Below are positions 37,404-46,832 of a stretch of 64,000 bases of DNA, one piece after another. Under the pieces are notes generated by a model that worked only from the letters and a program-made list of their open reading frames with translations, had not been told where the DNA came from and did not search any database. Each line of letters opens with the position of its first letter. The first letter of the stretch is position 1. The translations under genes and the position numbers were made by a program. Source of the stretch: Candidatus Microthrix subdominans (GTDB lineage: Bacteria; Actinomycetota; Acidimicrobiia; Acidimicrobiales; Microtrichaceae); the NCBI GenBank assembly GCA_016719385.1, contig JADJZA010000008.1, forward strand, positions 248,001 to 312,000. The letters run 5' to 3'.

Positions 37404-38195
37404 TCACAGCACGCCCAGCAGCTTGAGCGCTGAGGCGCCGAGGACCGCTGGGATGGCGGCGCGCACCAGTTTGCCGTCGTAGTAGGCCGATACGCGGGCG
37501 CCGATGATGACGCCCGGGAGGCTGCCGATGATGAGTGAGCCGGTGATCGCTGCGGACACGTTGCCGATGCCGAGGTGGGCGATGGCTGCGGCGCCGACGA
37601 GTGGGACGGCTTGGACCAGGTCGGTGCCGACCAGTTCGGACCGGCGGAGCTTGGGGTACAGCAGGGTGAGCACGGCGATCATCAGCGAGCCGGAGCCCAC
37701 CGAGGTGAGGCCGACGACCGTGCCTCCGACCAGCCCGAGGGCTGCGGTGGGCCATGGTCGCACCGGGGTGGGTGGGCCGTCGTGGTCGGAGACCGGGTTG
37801 CGGGCGCGCCACACCATGACCGTGGCTGCGGCCAGGAGTGTGATCCCGAGCATGGTCTGCACGAGGGAGTCGCCCTGAGTGCCGACCGCTTGGAGGAGGG
37901 CGACGCCCAACAGGGCGCCGGGGACCGATCCGAGTGCCAGCCATCTGACCAGGTCCCAGCGAACCGTGCCCGCCCTGGCGTGGATGGCCCCGCCGAAGGG
38001 TTTGACCGCCAGGGAGGTCACCAGGTCGGATCCGACCGCAGCGGTGGGGCTGACACCGAAGAGCAGCACGAGCATCGGCGTCAGCAGGGCACCGCCACCC
38101 ATGCCGGTCAGGCCCATCGTGAAGCCGCCGGCCAGGCCACCGATCACCAGGCCAGGATCGATCCAACTCACGAGTCCGCCAGCACAGGGCGTCAT
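37404..38195 (-). CDS. TauE/SafE family sulfite/anion permease
   Basis: 263 residues with about seven or eight TM segments. The paired family motifs are GLTGMGGGALLTPMLVLLFG-like in the first half (residues 24-43) and GLTSVGSGSLMIAVLTLL (about 158-175) in the second. The central loop carries SDHDGPPTPVRPW. TauE/SafE proteins export or import organosulfonates, sulfite or other anions across the membrane; the substrate here is not known. It is convergent with uvrA (13-base gap) and transcribed toward it. No sulfur-metabolism neighbour is seen. Confidence 0.87.
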   Translation of the reverse strand: MTPCAGGLVSWIDPGLVIGGLAGGFTMGLTGMGGGALLTPMLVLLFGVSPTAAVGSDLVTSLAVKPFGGAIHARAGTVRWDLVRWLALGSVPGALLGVALLQAVGTQGDSLVQTMLGITLLAAATVMVWRARNPVSDHDGPPTPVRPWPTAALGLVGGTVVGLTSVGSGSLMIAVLTLLYPKLRRSELVGTDLVQAVPLVGAAAIAHLGIGNVSAAITGSLIIGSLPGVIIGARVSAYYDGKLVRAAIPAVLGASALKLLGVL

Positions 38196-38371
38196 GTTAC
38201 GCCTTAACCCGACCAGTTAGGTCAAGTATCGGTATCGGCGACGGGCGCGACGGGCGAACCGGTTCGATCGGATCGCCGGTGGCGGAGATCGGGGAGGGGA
38301 GGCCCGGACGCGTCGTATGATGCGACAGCGGGATCTTCGACCCCCCCCGAGCCCCGCCGGAGGTCAGTCTG

Positions 38372-39475
38372 ATGTTGCGACTTCAAGGTCGGCTCGGCGC
38401 CCGCTACACCGATGCCACACCCGACGAGCTCGATGAACGCATCGCCACGGCCAAGGCCGCCCTGGGTGAACGGCTGTTCATCCTCGGGCACCATTACCAG
38501 CGCGACGAGATCATTCGCTGGGCAGACGCCCGCGGTGACAGCTTCAAGCTGGCCAAGTTGGCCCAGGCCCGCCCCGAGGCCACCTACATCGTGTTCTGCG
38601 GGGTGCACTTCATGGCCGAGGCGGCCGACGTACTCACCTCCCCCGAGCAACGGGTGATCCTGCCCGACCTCAACGCCGGCTGTTCGATGGCCGACATGGC
38701 CGACCTCGAATCGGTCGAGGATGCCTGGGACGAGCTGGCGGCGGTCACCGACATCGCCAAGATCGTGCCGATCACCTACATGAACTCCTCGGCGGCGTTG
38801 AAGTCCTTCGTCGGCAGCAACGGCGGCGCGGTGTGCACCAGCTCGAACGCCCGGGCGGTCCTCGACTGGGCCTTCGCCAAGGGAGAGGGCACGAAGGTGC
38901 TGTTCTTCCCCGACCAGCACCTGGGCCGCAACACCGGCTTCGACATGGGCTACGACGAGTCCGACATGGAGGTGTGGGACCCTCGCCGGCAGCTGGGCGG
39001 TCTGAAGGAGGCCGAGGTGAAGGAGGCCACCTTCCTGCTGTGGAAGGGCCATTGCACCGTGCACCAGCGGTTCCGTCCGGCCCACATCGAGGATTTCCGT
39101 GCCGAGCACCCCGACGGCATCGTCGTCGTGCACCCCGAGTGCGCCCACGACGTGGTGGAGCTGGCCGACGTCGTCGGCTCGACCGAAGTGATCCTGCGCA
39201 CGGTCACCGAGGAGGCTGCGCCCGGCTCGGTGATCGGGGTCGGCACCGAGGTGCACATGGTGCAACGCATGGCCGCCGAAAACCCCGACCGCACGATCGT
39301 GTCGCTCGACCCGCTGGTCTGCCCCTGCTCGACCATGTTCCGCATCGATGCGCCCCACCTGTGCTGGGTGCTGGAAAACCTGGTCGAGGACAACGTGGTC
39401 AACGAGATCCGCGTTGATGACGACACCGCCGAGTGGGCTCGGGTGGCGCTGCAGCGCATGCTCGACATCGTCTGA
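38372..39475 (+). CDS. nadA: Quinolinate synthase A
   Basis: 367 residues. It condenses iminoaspartate with dihydroxyacetone phosphate to quinolinate using a [4Fe-4S] cluster, the committed step of de novo NAD synthesis. Signatures are FILGHHYQRDEIIRWAD, VFCGVHFMAEAADVL (cluster Cys), VHPECAHDVVELAD (Cys) and LVCPCSTMFRIDAPHLCWVL (Cys). GGAGG (38358-38362) sits 9 bases upstream of the ATG. nadB and nadC are not in the window. An alpha/beta hydrolase gene follows 26 bases later and may be co-transcribed. Confidence 0.97.
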   Translation: MLRLQGRLGARYTDATPDELDERIATAKAALGERLFILGHHYQRDEIIRWADARGDSFKLAKLAQARPEATYIVFCGVHFMAEAADVLTSPEQRVILPDLNAGCSMADMADLESVEDAWDELAAVTDIAKIVPITYMNSSAALKSFVGSNGGAVCTSSNARAVLDWAFAKGEGTKVLFFPDQHLGRNTGFDMGYDESDMEVWDPRRQLGGLKEAEVKEATFLLWKGHCTVHQRFRPAHIEDFRAEHPDGIVVVHPECAHDVVELADVVGSTEVILRTVTEEAAPGSVIGVGTEVHMVQRMAAENPDRTIVSLDPLVCPCSTMFRIDAPHLCWVLENLVEDNVVNEIRVDDDTAEWARVALQRMLDIV

Positions 39476-39501
39476 AGCGCAGGCCGATCCGGTGAGCGAC
39501 G

Positions 39502-40341
39502 ATGTCTGAGGAGCCCGATGTGAACGACCAGCCCAACGCCACCTGGCCGCTGTCCTACGACGAGGCCGGGCGGGGTGGCGAACCGCTGATGCTCGTGCAC
39601 GGGTTCACCGGCGGTCGGGCCGACTTTTCCGAGTGGATCGATCCGCTGGCCGCCATGGGCCGCCACGTCGTCGTGCCCGACCTGCGAGGTCACGGCACCA
39701 GTGGTGGACCGGCCGGTGCCGACCGCTACGGCCTCGATGCCTTCGCCGCCGACGTCCTCGGGCTGGCCGACCTGCTCGGCTGGAACCGCTTTGGGCTGCT
39801 CGGCCACTCGATGGGCGGCATGGTGGCCCAGCGGATGGCGATCGGGGCTCAGGATCGGCTGACCAGCCTGGTGCTGATGGACACCCACCATGGGGCGGTC
39901 GGCGGCATGGACCCGGGCCTGGTCGATCTGGCGATCGAGGTGGCGCTCACCGAGGGCATGGAGGCGCTGGCGACTGCCATGGATCAGCTGGGCGGGTCCC
40001 CGCTCGAGACCGAACCGGCCCGACGCCTGCGCCTTGAGCGCCCGGACATTGCGGCGATCGACCGGGCGAAGCTGGTTGCCAGCCATCCGGACATGTACGC
40101 CTCGATGGCCCGCCAGCTGATCGGTGCCACCGACCGACTCGACCAGCTGACCGCCGTGTCGGTCCCGACGCTGGTGATCGTCGGCGAGCACGACCTGCCC
40201 TTCATCCCCGCCAGCCGGGCGATGGCCGCCGCCATCCCCGGGGCGCGGCTGGTCGAGGTGGCAAACGCCGGCCATTCGCCCCAGCGGGAGGCACCCGACG
40301 CCTGGTGGCGGGCGCTGTCGGAGTTTCTGAACGGCTCCTAG
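39502..40341 (+). CDS. Alpha/beta hydrolase
   Basis: 279 residues. The order is typical: oxyanion turn LMLVHGFTGGRADF, nucleophile elbow GHSMGG (Ser near residue 107), acid in TLVIVGEHDLPF, and His in NAGHSPQREAP. Substrate is unknown; the size and GHSMGG resemble 3-oxoadipate enol-lactonase or MenH-like esterases. It starts 26 bases after nadA and may share its transcript. There is no signal peptide or TM, so it is cytoplasmic. All catalytic residues are intact. Confidence 0.9.
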   Translation: MSEEPDVNDQPNATWPLSYDEAGRGGEPLMLVHGFTGGRADFSEWIDPLAAMGRHVVVPDLRGHGTSGGPAGADRYGLDAFAADVLGLADLLGWNRFGLLGHSMGGMVAQRMAIGAQDRLTSLVLMDTHHGAVGGMDPGLVDLAIEVALTEGMEALATAMDQLGGSPLETEPARRLRLERPDIAAIDRAKLVASHPDMYASMARQLIGATDRLDQLTAVSVPTLVIVGEHDLPFIPASRAMAAAIPGARLVEVANAGHSPQREAPDAWWRALSEFLNGS

Positions 40342-40406
40342 AGCGCCGGGGTCGGCTGGGCGAAAAGGGCGCCGACACACCCCGGTGGCTAGCCTCGCAG
40401 GCTTCC

Positions 40407-42353
40407 ATGCAGGCCATCTCTACCCCCCTCGTCGAACCGGCGCTCGTTCTCGCGCTCCTGTTTGTGTTGGTGCTCGTCGCTCCGCTGGCCGCCCGTGCGG
40501 TCCGGATGCCGTCGATCATCGGGTTGATCGTCGCCGGCATCGTGATCGGGCCGTCGGCGCTCGGCCTGCTCGAGCGGGAGGGCACCGTCGAGGTGTTGGG
40601 CAACGCCGGTCTGCTGTATCTGATGTTTCAGGCCGGCCTGGAGCTTGACCTGGAGGAGTTTCGGGAGCGGCGCACCCAGGCGCTCACGTTCGGTGCGCTG
40701 ACGTTTGCCATCCCCTTCGGCGTCGCCATCCCCGTCAACCTGGCCCTCGGGTTTACGACGACCGCCGCCATCCTGCTGGCGCTCAGCTGGGCGCCCCACA
40801 CCCTGCTGGCCTACCCGGTGGTTCAGCGGCTCGGGCTGACCAAGGCCCGCTCGGTGGCCATCACCGTCGGGGCGACCATCGTCACCGACACGGCCGCACT
40901 GATGACGCTCGAGATCCTGATCGAATCGCACGAAGGCCGGCTGAGCCCCGGGTTTGTCTTGAAGCTGATCCCCACCGCCGGCGCGGTCGTGGCGTTTATC
41001 GTCGCCGGGCTTCCGTGGCTGGGCCGACAGTTCTTTGCCAGCGTCGGCCAGGACCGTTCGGTTCGTTTCCTGTTCATCATGGCAGCGATGTTTCTCTCGG
41101 CCGGACTTGCCGAACTGGCCGGACTCGAGCCGATCATCGGGGCGTTCCTGGCCGGTTTGTCGCTCAATCGGCTGGTCTCCGAAGGGTCCGAGCTGAGCAA
41201 TCGCATCGAGTTCTTCGGCTCGGCGTTCTTTATCCCGGTCTTCCTGATCTCGGTCGGCATGCTCGTCAACCTCGGCGTGGTGGTGAGCGATCCCAGCATC
41301 CTCGTGCGGGCCGGCGTCTTCTCGTTGGTGGCGGTCGGCACCAAGGTGATCGCCGCCTTCATCGCTGGAAAGATATTTGGATACAGCGGCACGGAGATCG
41401 GGGTGATGGCCTCCCTGTCGACGGCGCGCGCCGCCGCCACGCTGGCCGCCGCCTTCGTCGGGTTGAGCGTCGGCCTGATCTCGGAGATCACCGTCAACAC
41501 CGTCGTGCTCGTCATCCTGGTGACCAGCCTGGTGTCGTCGCTGCTCGCAACCCGCTTCGGCACGCAGTTGCCCCCGCCGGAGGAGCGGCGCCGGGCCCCG
41601 GCCGAGAAGGTGCTGGTGCCGATCGGCGACCCCGAACGCTCCGGAGACCTGCTGCGGCTGGCCGGCATGCTGGCCGCCCCGGACACCGGCACGGTCGTGC
41701 CGGTGTCGGTGCTCGACCTCGAGGCCACCCAGGCCGAGGTGACCGCCAGGCGCAACGAGCTGGCCGAGGCCGAACGGTTGGTGTTGGGGGAGGGGGCCGA
41801 AGCCACCTCGGTGGTCCGCCTCGACCTCACCCCGTCGACCGGCATGCTGCACGCCTCGGTCGAGCAGGCGGCCACGTCGCTGCTCGTCGGCTGGAAGGGC
41901 TTCGCCAACCGCAACGGATCGGCATTCGGACAACGCGTCGATGCCCTGCTGGCCGCCAGCCCGGTACCGGTGATCGTCGCCCGGCTGGGCCCGGCGGAGA
42001 ACTGCAAGCGCGTGGTGGTCGCCGTCTCCGACCACGACCTGACGCCCGCCGGCGGACCGGGCATGGACCTGGCCGTGTTGATCGCCCGCCGTCTGGCGAA
42101 GGCCCACCGGGCCGAACTTCACATCCTGGTACCACGCGAGCAGGTGACCCACGAGCGCCTGGGCCTCGAGAACGACCAGGGAACGCTCAAGGTGGAACGC
42201 CGCCGCTTGGCGGCGGCACTGCGCGACCTGACGACGCCCGGCGACATGGTGGTGGTCACCCAGCCGCGGGTCGAGCCGGGCCTCGGTGGCGAGGTGCCGC
42301 GCCTGGCGCGTGCCCTGGTCGACCGGTCGCTGCTGGTGATCGCACCCCGTTAG
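40407..42353 (+). CDS. CPA2 cation:proton antiporter with C-terminal USP-like domain
   Basis: 648 residues. The first ~390 residues form a CPA2-type Na+/K+:H+ exchanger with about 12 TM segments. Motifs include MPSIIGLIVAGIVIGPSALGL, FQAGLELDLEEF, TDTAALMTLEI and GLEPIIGAFLAGLSLNRLV. The C-terminal ~250 residues are soluble. They contain VLVPIGDPERSGDLLRLAGMLA and DLAVLIARRLAKAHRAELHIL, a nucleotide-binding universal-stress-protein-like fold often found as a regulatory tail. The ATG at 40407 was chosen. It exchanges ions at the cytoplasmic membrane and may be gated by nucleotide. Confidence 0.9.
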   Translation: MQAISTPLVEPALVLALLFVLVLVAPLAARAVRMPSIIGLIVAGIVIGPSALGLLEREGTVEVLGNAGLLYLMFQAGLELDLEEFRERRTQALTFGALTFAIPFGVAIPVNLALGFTTTAAILLALSWAPHTLLAYPVVQRLGLTKARSVAITVGATIVTDTAALMTLEILIESHEGRLSPGFVLKLIPTAGAVVAFIVAGLPWLGRQFFASVGQDRSVRFLFIMAAMFLSAGLAELAGLEPIIGAFLAGLSLNRLVSEGSELSNRIEFFGSAFFIPVFLISVGMLVNLGVVVSDPSILVRAGVFSLVAVGTKVIAAFIAGKIFGYSGTEIGVMASLSTARAAATLAAAFVGLSVGLISEITVNTVVLVILVTSLVSSLLATRFGTQLPPPEERRRAPAEKVLVPIGDPERSGDLLRLAGMLAAPDTGTVVPVSVLDLEATQAEVTARRNELAEAERLVLGEGAEATSVVRLDLTPSTGMLHASVEQAATSLLVGWKGFANRNGSAFGQRVDALLAASPVPVIVARLGPAENCKRVVVAVSDHDLTPAGGPGMDLAVLIARRLAKAHRAELHILVPREQVTHERLGLENDQGTLKVERRRLAAALRDLTTPGDMVVVTQPRVEPGLGGEVPRLARALVDRSLLVIAPR

Positions 42354-42404
42354 GGCCGTCGCCTCCGGGCCCGCAACCAGCGTGGTCACGGTAGGGTCCC
42401 GGTC

Positions 42405-42851
42405 ATGGCCAACGAACGCCCTGTCGGACTCTCGACCGGTGGTCCACCCGAGACCGTGATGCCCACGCCGCCAGAATCGCTGCTCAGCGCCCTGGCCGCG
42501 GCGACGACGCGCGATGACGTGGCCTCGGCGGTCGGCCGCTTCCCGACGTGGTCGCTGGCCTGGGCAGCGCTTGGCGACGTCGGGCGCGACGACCTCGAGC
42601 GCTACGCCGCCTACCGGGTGGGCTACCACCGCGGCCTCGACCTGCTCCGCCAATCCGGCTGGCGCGGTTCGGGCTACGTCCGCTGGGCCCACCCGTCCAA
42701 CCGGGGGTTTCTGCGCTGTCTGGTCGGCCTATCGGTCGCCGCCGAGGCGATCGACGAACGCGACGAGGTGGACCGCCTCGACACGTTCATCGCTCAGCTC
42801 GACCCGGCCTGGGATCGAAACACGACCACCGAGGGGGAAGCGCTCACATGA
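42405..42851 (+). CDS. DUF3151 family protein
   Basis: 148 residues. The recognisable actinobacterial DUF3151 segments are ASAVGRFPTWSLAWAALGD, YRVGYHRGLDLLRQSGWRGSG and HPSNRGFLRCLVGLS. It is soluble, mostly helical, and of unknown function. It overlaps the following PLP decarboxylase by ATGA, so the two are co-translated, which may suggest a joint role. The first 30 residues are low-complexity Pro/Ser-rich and the start may lie a little downstream. Confidence 0.83.
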   Translation: MANERPVGLSTGGPPETVMPTPPESLLSALAAATTRDDVASAVGRFPTWSLAWAALGDVGRDDLERYAAYRVGYHRGLDLLRQSGWRGSGYVRWAHPSNRGFLRCLVGLSVAAEAIDERDEVDRLDTFIAQLDPAWDRNTTTEGEALT

Positions 42852-44155
42852 CCGAGGCTCATACCGACACGGACCATGCCGCTACCGACGAGACGGATCC
42901 GGACGCGACCAACACCGACGTGGGGACGTTCCCCGCGGTGGGCACGGCGGTTGACCAGCTGCTCGACACGATGCGCACCGAGCGCGCCGACGACCTCGAC
43001 TGGCGGGGTGGCAAGGCGTTCAGCCTGGTGTACAACGCCGACGATCCGGAACTGGAACGGCTGCAGCACGACGTCGCCGACATGTTCCTGCACGAGAACG
43101 CCCTCAACCCGTTTCGCTATCGCACCCTGTTGCACATGGAGGGCGACATCGTCGCCTGGGCGAGCAACCTGTTCGGCGCTCCGGAGGGGGCGGGATCGAT
43201 CAGCTCCGGCGGCACGGAGAGCATTTTTCTGGCCGTGCAGGTCGCGCGCGACGAGGCTCGGGCCCGGGGCAACCTGGCCCCCACGATCCTGACGCCCGAA
43301 ACCGCCCACCCGGCGTTTGCCAAGGCGTGTTCGTACCTCGATGTCGAGCGCATCTCCATCCCGCTGCGCGCCGACCTGCGCGCCGACCCGGCGGCGTTCG
43401 AGGCCGCGCTCGACGAGCGCACGATCATGTTGGTCGGTTCGTCGCCCTGTTACCCCTACGGCGTGATCGACCCGATCCCCGAGATCGCCGGCATCGCAGC
43501 CCAGGCCGGCATCCTGTGCCACGTCGACGCCTGCCTGGGCGGCTGGTTGCTGCCGTTCTGGGCCTCGATCGGTCGGAAGGTCCCCCCGTTCGACCTGACG
43601 GTTCCGGGCGTCACGTCGCTGTCCGCCGACATCCACAAGTACGGCTACGCCTACAAGGGTGCCTCGGTGATCCTGTACTCGTCGCCGGAGTATGTCGACC
43701 GTCAGACGTTCATGTTCGACGACTGGCCGGGCGGCCTGTACGCCTCGCGCACGACGGCCGGCACACGCCCGGGCGGGCCGATCGCCGGGGCGTGGGCCAC
43801 GATCGCCCACCTGGGACGTGACGGCTACGAGCGCCAGGCGAGGCGGGTGGCCGCGGCCACCGACGGGTTTCGGGCGGCGGTCGACGCGGTCGACGGTCTT
43901 CAGGTGACCGGGGACCCGGACATGTCGGTCTTCGAGATCTCCACCCCGGAGGGCAGCGGCGTCGACCTCGAAGGGGTCTCCGACGAGATGGACGCCCGCG
44001 ACTGGGCCCTTGACCGTCAACAGGGTGGGCTGCACGTGATGTTGTCGCCCGGCCACGACCGGGTGATCGACGAGTTTGCCGCCGACCTGGCCGCTTCGGT
44101 GGCCGCCGGACGCACCGGCGCAGGTGCCGAGGCGGTGTACGGCTCGGTAGTCTGA
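42848..44155 (+). CDS. PLP-dependent decarboxylase/S1P-lyase-like protein
   Basis: 435 residues. The group II PLP fold shows SSGGTESIFLAVQVARDEAR, the cofactor Asp in LCHVDACLGGWLLPF, and the Schiff-base Lys in SADIHKYGYAYKGAS (first K). It has the overall look of sphingosine-1-phosphate lyase or L-tyrosine/glutamate decarboxylase. FRYRTLLHMEGDIVAWASNLF is typical of the S1P-lyase branch. The substrate is not assigned. There is an ATGA overlap with DUF3151 upstream and a rhodanese follows 62 bases later. All PLP residues are present. Confidence 0.85.
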   Translation: MTEAHTDTDHAATDETDPDATNTDVGTFPAVGTAVDQLLDTMRTERADDLDWRGGKAFSLVYNADDPELERLQHDVADMFLHENALNPFRYRTLLHMEGDIVAWASNLFGAPEGAGSISSGGTESIFLAVQVARDEARARGNLAPTILTPETAHPAFAKACSYLDVERISIPLRADLRADPAAFEAALDERTIMLVGSSPCYPYGVIDPIPEIAGIAAQAGILCHVDACLGGWLLPFWASIGRKVPPFDLTVPGVTSLSADIHKYGYAYKGASVILYSSPEYVDRQTFMFDDWPGGLYASRTTAGTRPGGPIAGAWATIAHLGRDGYERQARRVAAATDGFRAAVDAVDGLQVTGDPDMSVFEISTPEGSGVDLEGVSDEMDARDWALDRQQGGLHVMLSPGHDRVIDEFAADLAASVAAGRTGAGAEAVYGSVV

Positions 44156-44217
44156 GGCCCACTGCCCCCCGGCGAGCGGTTCGACCGCCCCGGAGCCGAC
44201 GACGAAGAAGGCCTGTG

Positions 44218-44544
44218 ATGAGCGACGTTCCCCAGATTTCGATCGAGCACCTGATCACCGACCTGGAGCAGGGGGTGCCACTGATCGACGTGCGTGAACG
44301 CGACGAGTACGAAGAGGCCCGCGTTCCGGGCGCCCAGCTGATGCCACTGGTCGAGTTGCCCGAGCGCCTGGGTGCGATCCCGACCGGTGAGCCGATCGAC
44401 CTGATCTGTCGCAGCGGCAACCGCAGCCAGCGGGCCGCCGAGTTCCTCATCGGTCAGGGGTACCTGCCCCGCAACGTCGCCGGCGGCACCGATGCCTGGA
44501 TCGGCGCCGGATACCGCGTGGACACCGGGTCCCAGGGTGCATAG
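44218..44544 (+). CDS. Rhodanese-domain protein
   Basis: 108 residues. It is a single rhodanese domain with N-terminal LIDVRERDEYEEARVPGAQL and active-site loop CRSGNRSQRAA, where the Cys is the persulfide-carrying residue. It closes with NVAGGTDAWIGAGY. Small cytoplasmic rhodaneses act as sulfur carriers. ATG 44218 was chosen; a GTG one codon upstream is possible. The stop overlaps the following RNase D-like gene's GTG start. Confidence 0.9.
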   Translation: MSDVPQISIEHLITDLEQGVPLIDVRERDEYEEARVPGAQLMPLVELPERLGAIPTGEPIDLICRSGNRSQRAAEFLIGQGYLPRNVAGGTDAWIGAGYRVDTGSQGA

Positions 44545-45739
44545 ACGGACCGCCCGGAGCGGTAGCGATCATCTCGATCCTCCGGATTGGGAACTGATCA
44601 CCACCCAGGACGCCTTTGGTGAGTTGCTCGACGAGTGGATGGGCGTCGAGCGGTACGCGCTCGACACCGAGTTTCATCGCGAGGGCACCTATCACCCCCG
44701 GGTGGCGCTCGTGCAGGTGGCATGGCCCGGACGGCTGGCGCTGATCGACCCCCTCGAGGTCGACCTGGCGCCGATGGTCGAGGTGCTCAACAGCGACATC
44801 TGTGCGGTGATGCATGCCGCCCGCCAGGACCTGGAGATCCTCTACCGCGTGTGCGGGCAGGTACCCAACGTGCTCTTCGACACCCAGACGGCGTCAAACT
44901 TCGTCGGCTTCTCCAACCCGTCGCTCGGCACGCTGTCCGAACGCCTGACCGGCAAGAAGGTGCCCAAGGGCGACCGCCTCACCGACTGGATGCGGCGCCC
45001 ACTTCAGCCCACCCAGCTGAGCTATGCGGCCGCCGACGTGCGCGATCTACTGAGTATCGCGGACCGGCTGAGCGACGAACTCCAGCGCCGGGGCCGTGTG
45101 GCCTGGGCCGCCGACGCCATCGAAGCAGAGCGATGTGACGCCTGGACCACCCGTGACCCCGACGTGGCGTGGACGCGCATCAAAGAGGTGCGCCACCTGA
45201 GGGGTCAGGCCCTGGCGACCGCCCAGGCGCTGGCCAAGTGGCGTGAGGAGGCGGCCTCGTCCGACGACGTGCCCACCCGCAACCTGCTCTCGGACCTCGG
45301 CCTGGTCGGTCTGGCCCAGACCCGACCGACCGAGGTGAAGAAGGCGCGCGCCGTGCGAGGCGTCGACGGTCGCAACCTGCGCGGCGGTCGGGCGGAGGAG
45401 GCGCTGGCGGTCATCGCCGAGTCCCAGGGCCGGGCGCCGGTCGACGCCACGGCGGTGAAGTCGCCCGACGTGCCTCAGGAGCTGCGCTCGGCGATCAACC
45501 TGGTGACCACCTGGGTGAAGCAGGTCGCCCGTGATCTCGACCTCGACCCGTCGACGATCGCCACCCGCGGTGATGTCGAGATGCTGTTGGCGCCGGGGCC
45601 GGACGGCCCGCTCGGCACCGGCTGGCGTGCCGAGCTGGTCGGCGACCCCATACGCGACCTGGTGTCCGGCCGGGCCGCCCTGGCCTTTCAGCCCGGCTCG
45701 GGTCTGGTGTTGGAGCCCCGAGCCGAACGCGCCGGCTGA
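44537..45739 (+). CDS. RNase D-like 3'-5' exonuclease with HRDC domain
   Basis: About 400 residues. The DEDDy exonuclease has RYALDTEFHREGTY (first D and E), VMHAARQDLEIL (D) and SYAAADVRDLLSIADRL (Y/D), completing the metal-binding set. The HRDC domain follows: TRIKEVRHLRGQALATAQALAKWREEAASSDDVP. The final ~110 residues resemble a second HRDC-like region. RNase D processes structured RNAs such as tRNA 3' ends. GTG 44537 overlaps the rhodanese stop; an earlier ATG at 44492 would overlap further. The distal part is less conserved. Confidence 0.88.
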   Translation: MHRRTARSGSDHLDPPDWELITTQDAFGELLDEWMGVERYALDTEFHREGTYHPRVALVQVAWPGRLALIDPLEVDLAPMVEVLNSDICAVMHAARQDLEILYRVCGQVPNVLFDTQTASNFVGFSNPSLGTLSERLTGKKVPKGDRLTDWMRRPLQPTQLSYAAADVRDLLSIADRLSDELQRRGRVAWAADAIEAERCDAWTTRDPDVAWTRIKEVRHLRGQALATAQALAKWREEAASSDDVPTRNLLSDLGLVGLAQTRPTEVKKARAVRGVDGRNLRGGRAEEALAVIAESQGRAPVDATAVKSPDVPQELRSAINLVTTWVKQVARDLDLDPSTIATRGDVEMLLAPGPDGPLGTGWRAELVGDPIRDLVSGRAALAFQPGSGLVLEPRAERAG

Positions 45740-45870
45740 CCGCGCCCGGGCGAATCGTCGAATCGATTCTCAGGGACTAAGCTAACAAATCTTGGAATCG
45801 AACCCGTAGCGGCGCCGCGACGTGCGGCTCCGCTGTGACCGCCGCACTACTACCCCGTGGAGCGTGACCC

Positions 45871-46053
45871 GTGAAAAAGGGTCGTCATCGTCGTTTCGAA
45901 GAGGCACGTGCCCTCAAACGAAGCTCTGATATCGATATCGAAGCCGTCTTCTCCGTGCCCAAAGGGCCCTGCGACGAATGCGGAGCCGAACCGGAGGACA
46001 GCCACGCCAGTTGGTGCATGGCCGAGGAAGCGCTCGAAGAAGAGTACAGCTGA
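45871..46053 (+). CDS. Small Cys-motif protein (zinc-ribbon-like)
   Basis: 60 residues, start GTG: KKGRHRRFEEARALKRSS, then DIDIEAVFSVPKGPCDECGAEPEDSHASWC. The CxxC...C residues give a probable zinc site with a His; the C-terminus is acidic (MAEEALEEEYS). It resembles short conserved actinobacterial proteins. The stretch 45740-45870 upstream is AT-richer around 45767-45792 and may hold its promoter. The next gene follows 20 bases later. Function is unknown. Confidence 0.55.
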   Translation: MKKGRHRRFEEARALKRSSDIDIEAVFSVPKGPCDECGAEPEDSHASWCMAEEALEEEYS

Positions 46054-46073
46054 GGGCCGGTTCAGGATCGGGC

Positions 46074-46832
46074 ATGGTTGCCGCCGGTACCGCACGGGAG
46101 TGGTTTTCGCTCGCTGACGGCGAGGGAACGTGGCTGTTCGACATCACGTTTCTCGCCAGCGCGTGGCGCTGCATCTGGGGCGAGGGCTGCCCCGGCATCG
46201 AGCCCGAACCCGACGTGGCCGCGGCCATTGGCTGCTGCACTCACGGTGCCCACTTCGCCGACGACGGCGACCGCCGACGGGTGAGCGAAGCGGTCGAACG
46301 GCTGGGACCGACCCAGTGGCAGCTTCGACCGGCCGACCGGCGGCGCTCGCCCTTCCTCCGCGGTGAGGACGGCTGGACGACCCGCGTCGTCGACGGCGCC
46401 TGCATCTTCCTGAACCGCCCCGGTGATCCCTCCGTGCCGGCGGGCTGTGCGCTGCACGCCGCCGCCGTGGCGGCGGGGGAGCGGCCCCTCGACTGGAAGC
46501 CCGAGGTGTGCTGGCAGTTGCCGTTGCGCCTCGAGCACCACACCGACGAGAGTGGCGACGCCCTGCACACGCTGCGCGACTGGCGGCGGCGTGATTGGGG
46601 CGAGGGCGGCGAGGAGTTCGGGTGGTGGTGCACCGAGGAGCCGGCCGCGTTCAGCGGCCCCAGCGCCGTCTACGAGTCGTTGGCCGATGAGATCGCCGAG
46701 CTGGTCGGTCCGCAGCGCTACCGCACCCTCGCCGACTATCTCGATCGCCGCCGCACGCCGAACGCCGATGCCGCGACGCCCGTGATGCTGTCGCACCCGG
46801 CGGTGCGTCCTGGAGCCGAGGCGTCGGCGTGA
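46074..46832 (+). CDS. Cysteine-rich protein, possible metal or Fe-S binding
   Basis: 252 residues. It starts TAREWFSLADGEGTWLFDITF. Cysteines cluster at RCIWGEGCPGIE, IGCCTHGAHF, CIFLN, GCALHAA and EVCWQLPLRLEHH. The CC...HG pattern recalls YkgJ/DUF3109-type zinc or iron-binding proteins, but I cannot assign it firmly. It lies immediately after the 60-residue zinc-ribbon protein and overlaps the next small gene by GTGA, so all three form an operon. The start was chosen at the ATG giving TAREWFSL. Confidence 0.55.
   Translation: MVAAGTAREWFSLADGEGTWLFDITFLASAWRCIWGEGCPGIEPEPDVAAAIGCCTHGAHFADDGDRRRVSEAVERLGPTQWQLRPADRRRSPFLRGEDGWTTRVVDGACIFLNRPGDPSVPAGCALHAAAVAAGERPLDWKPEVCWQLPLRLEHHTDESGDALHTLRDWRRRDWGEGGEEFGWWCTEEPAAFSGPSAVYESLADEIAELVGPQRYRTLADYLDRRRTPNADAATPVMLSHPAVRPGAEASA

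Noticed and set aside
40389..42692. 767-codon open frame antisense to the CPA2 antiporter
   Set aside because: Same reason: antiporter motifs are intact on the plus strand and the antisense product is Gln/Arg/Gly-rich.
45794..45805. Reverse-strand GGGTTCGATTCC resembling a tRNA T-loop
   Set aside because: The flanking bases do not pair to a T-stem and no cloverleaf can be formed.
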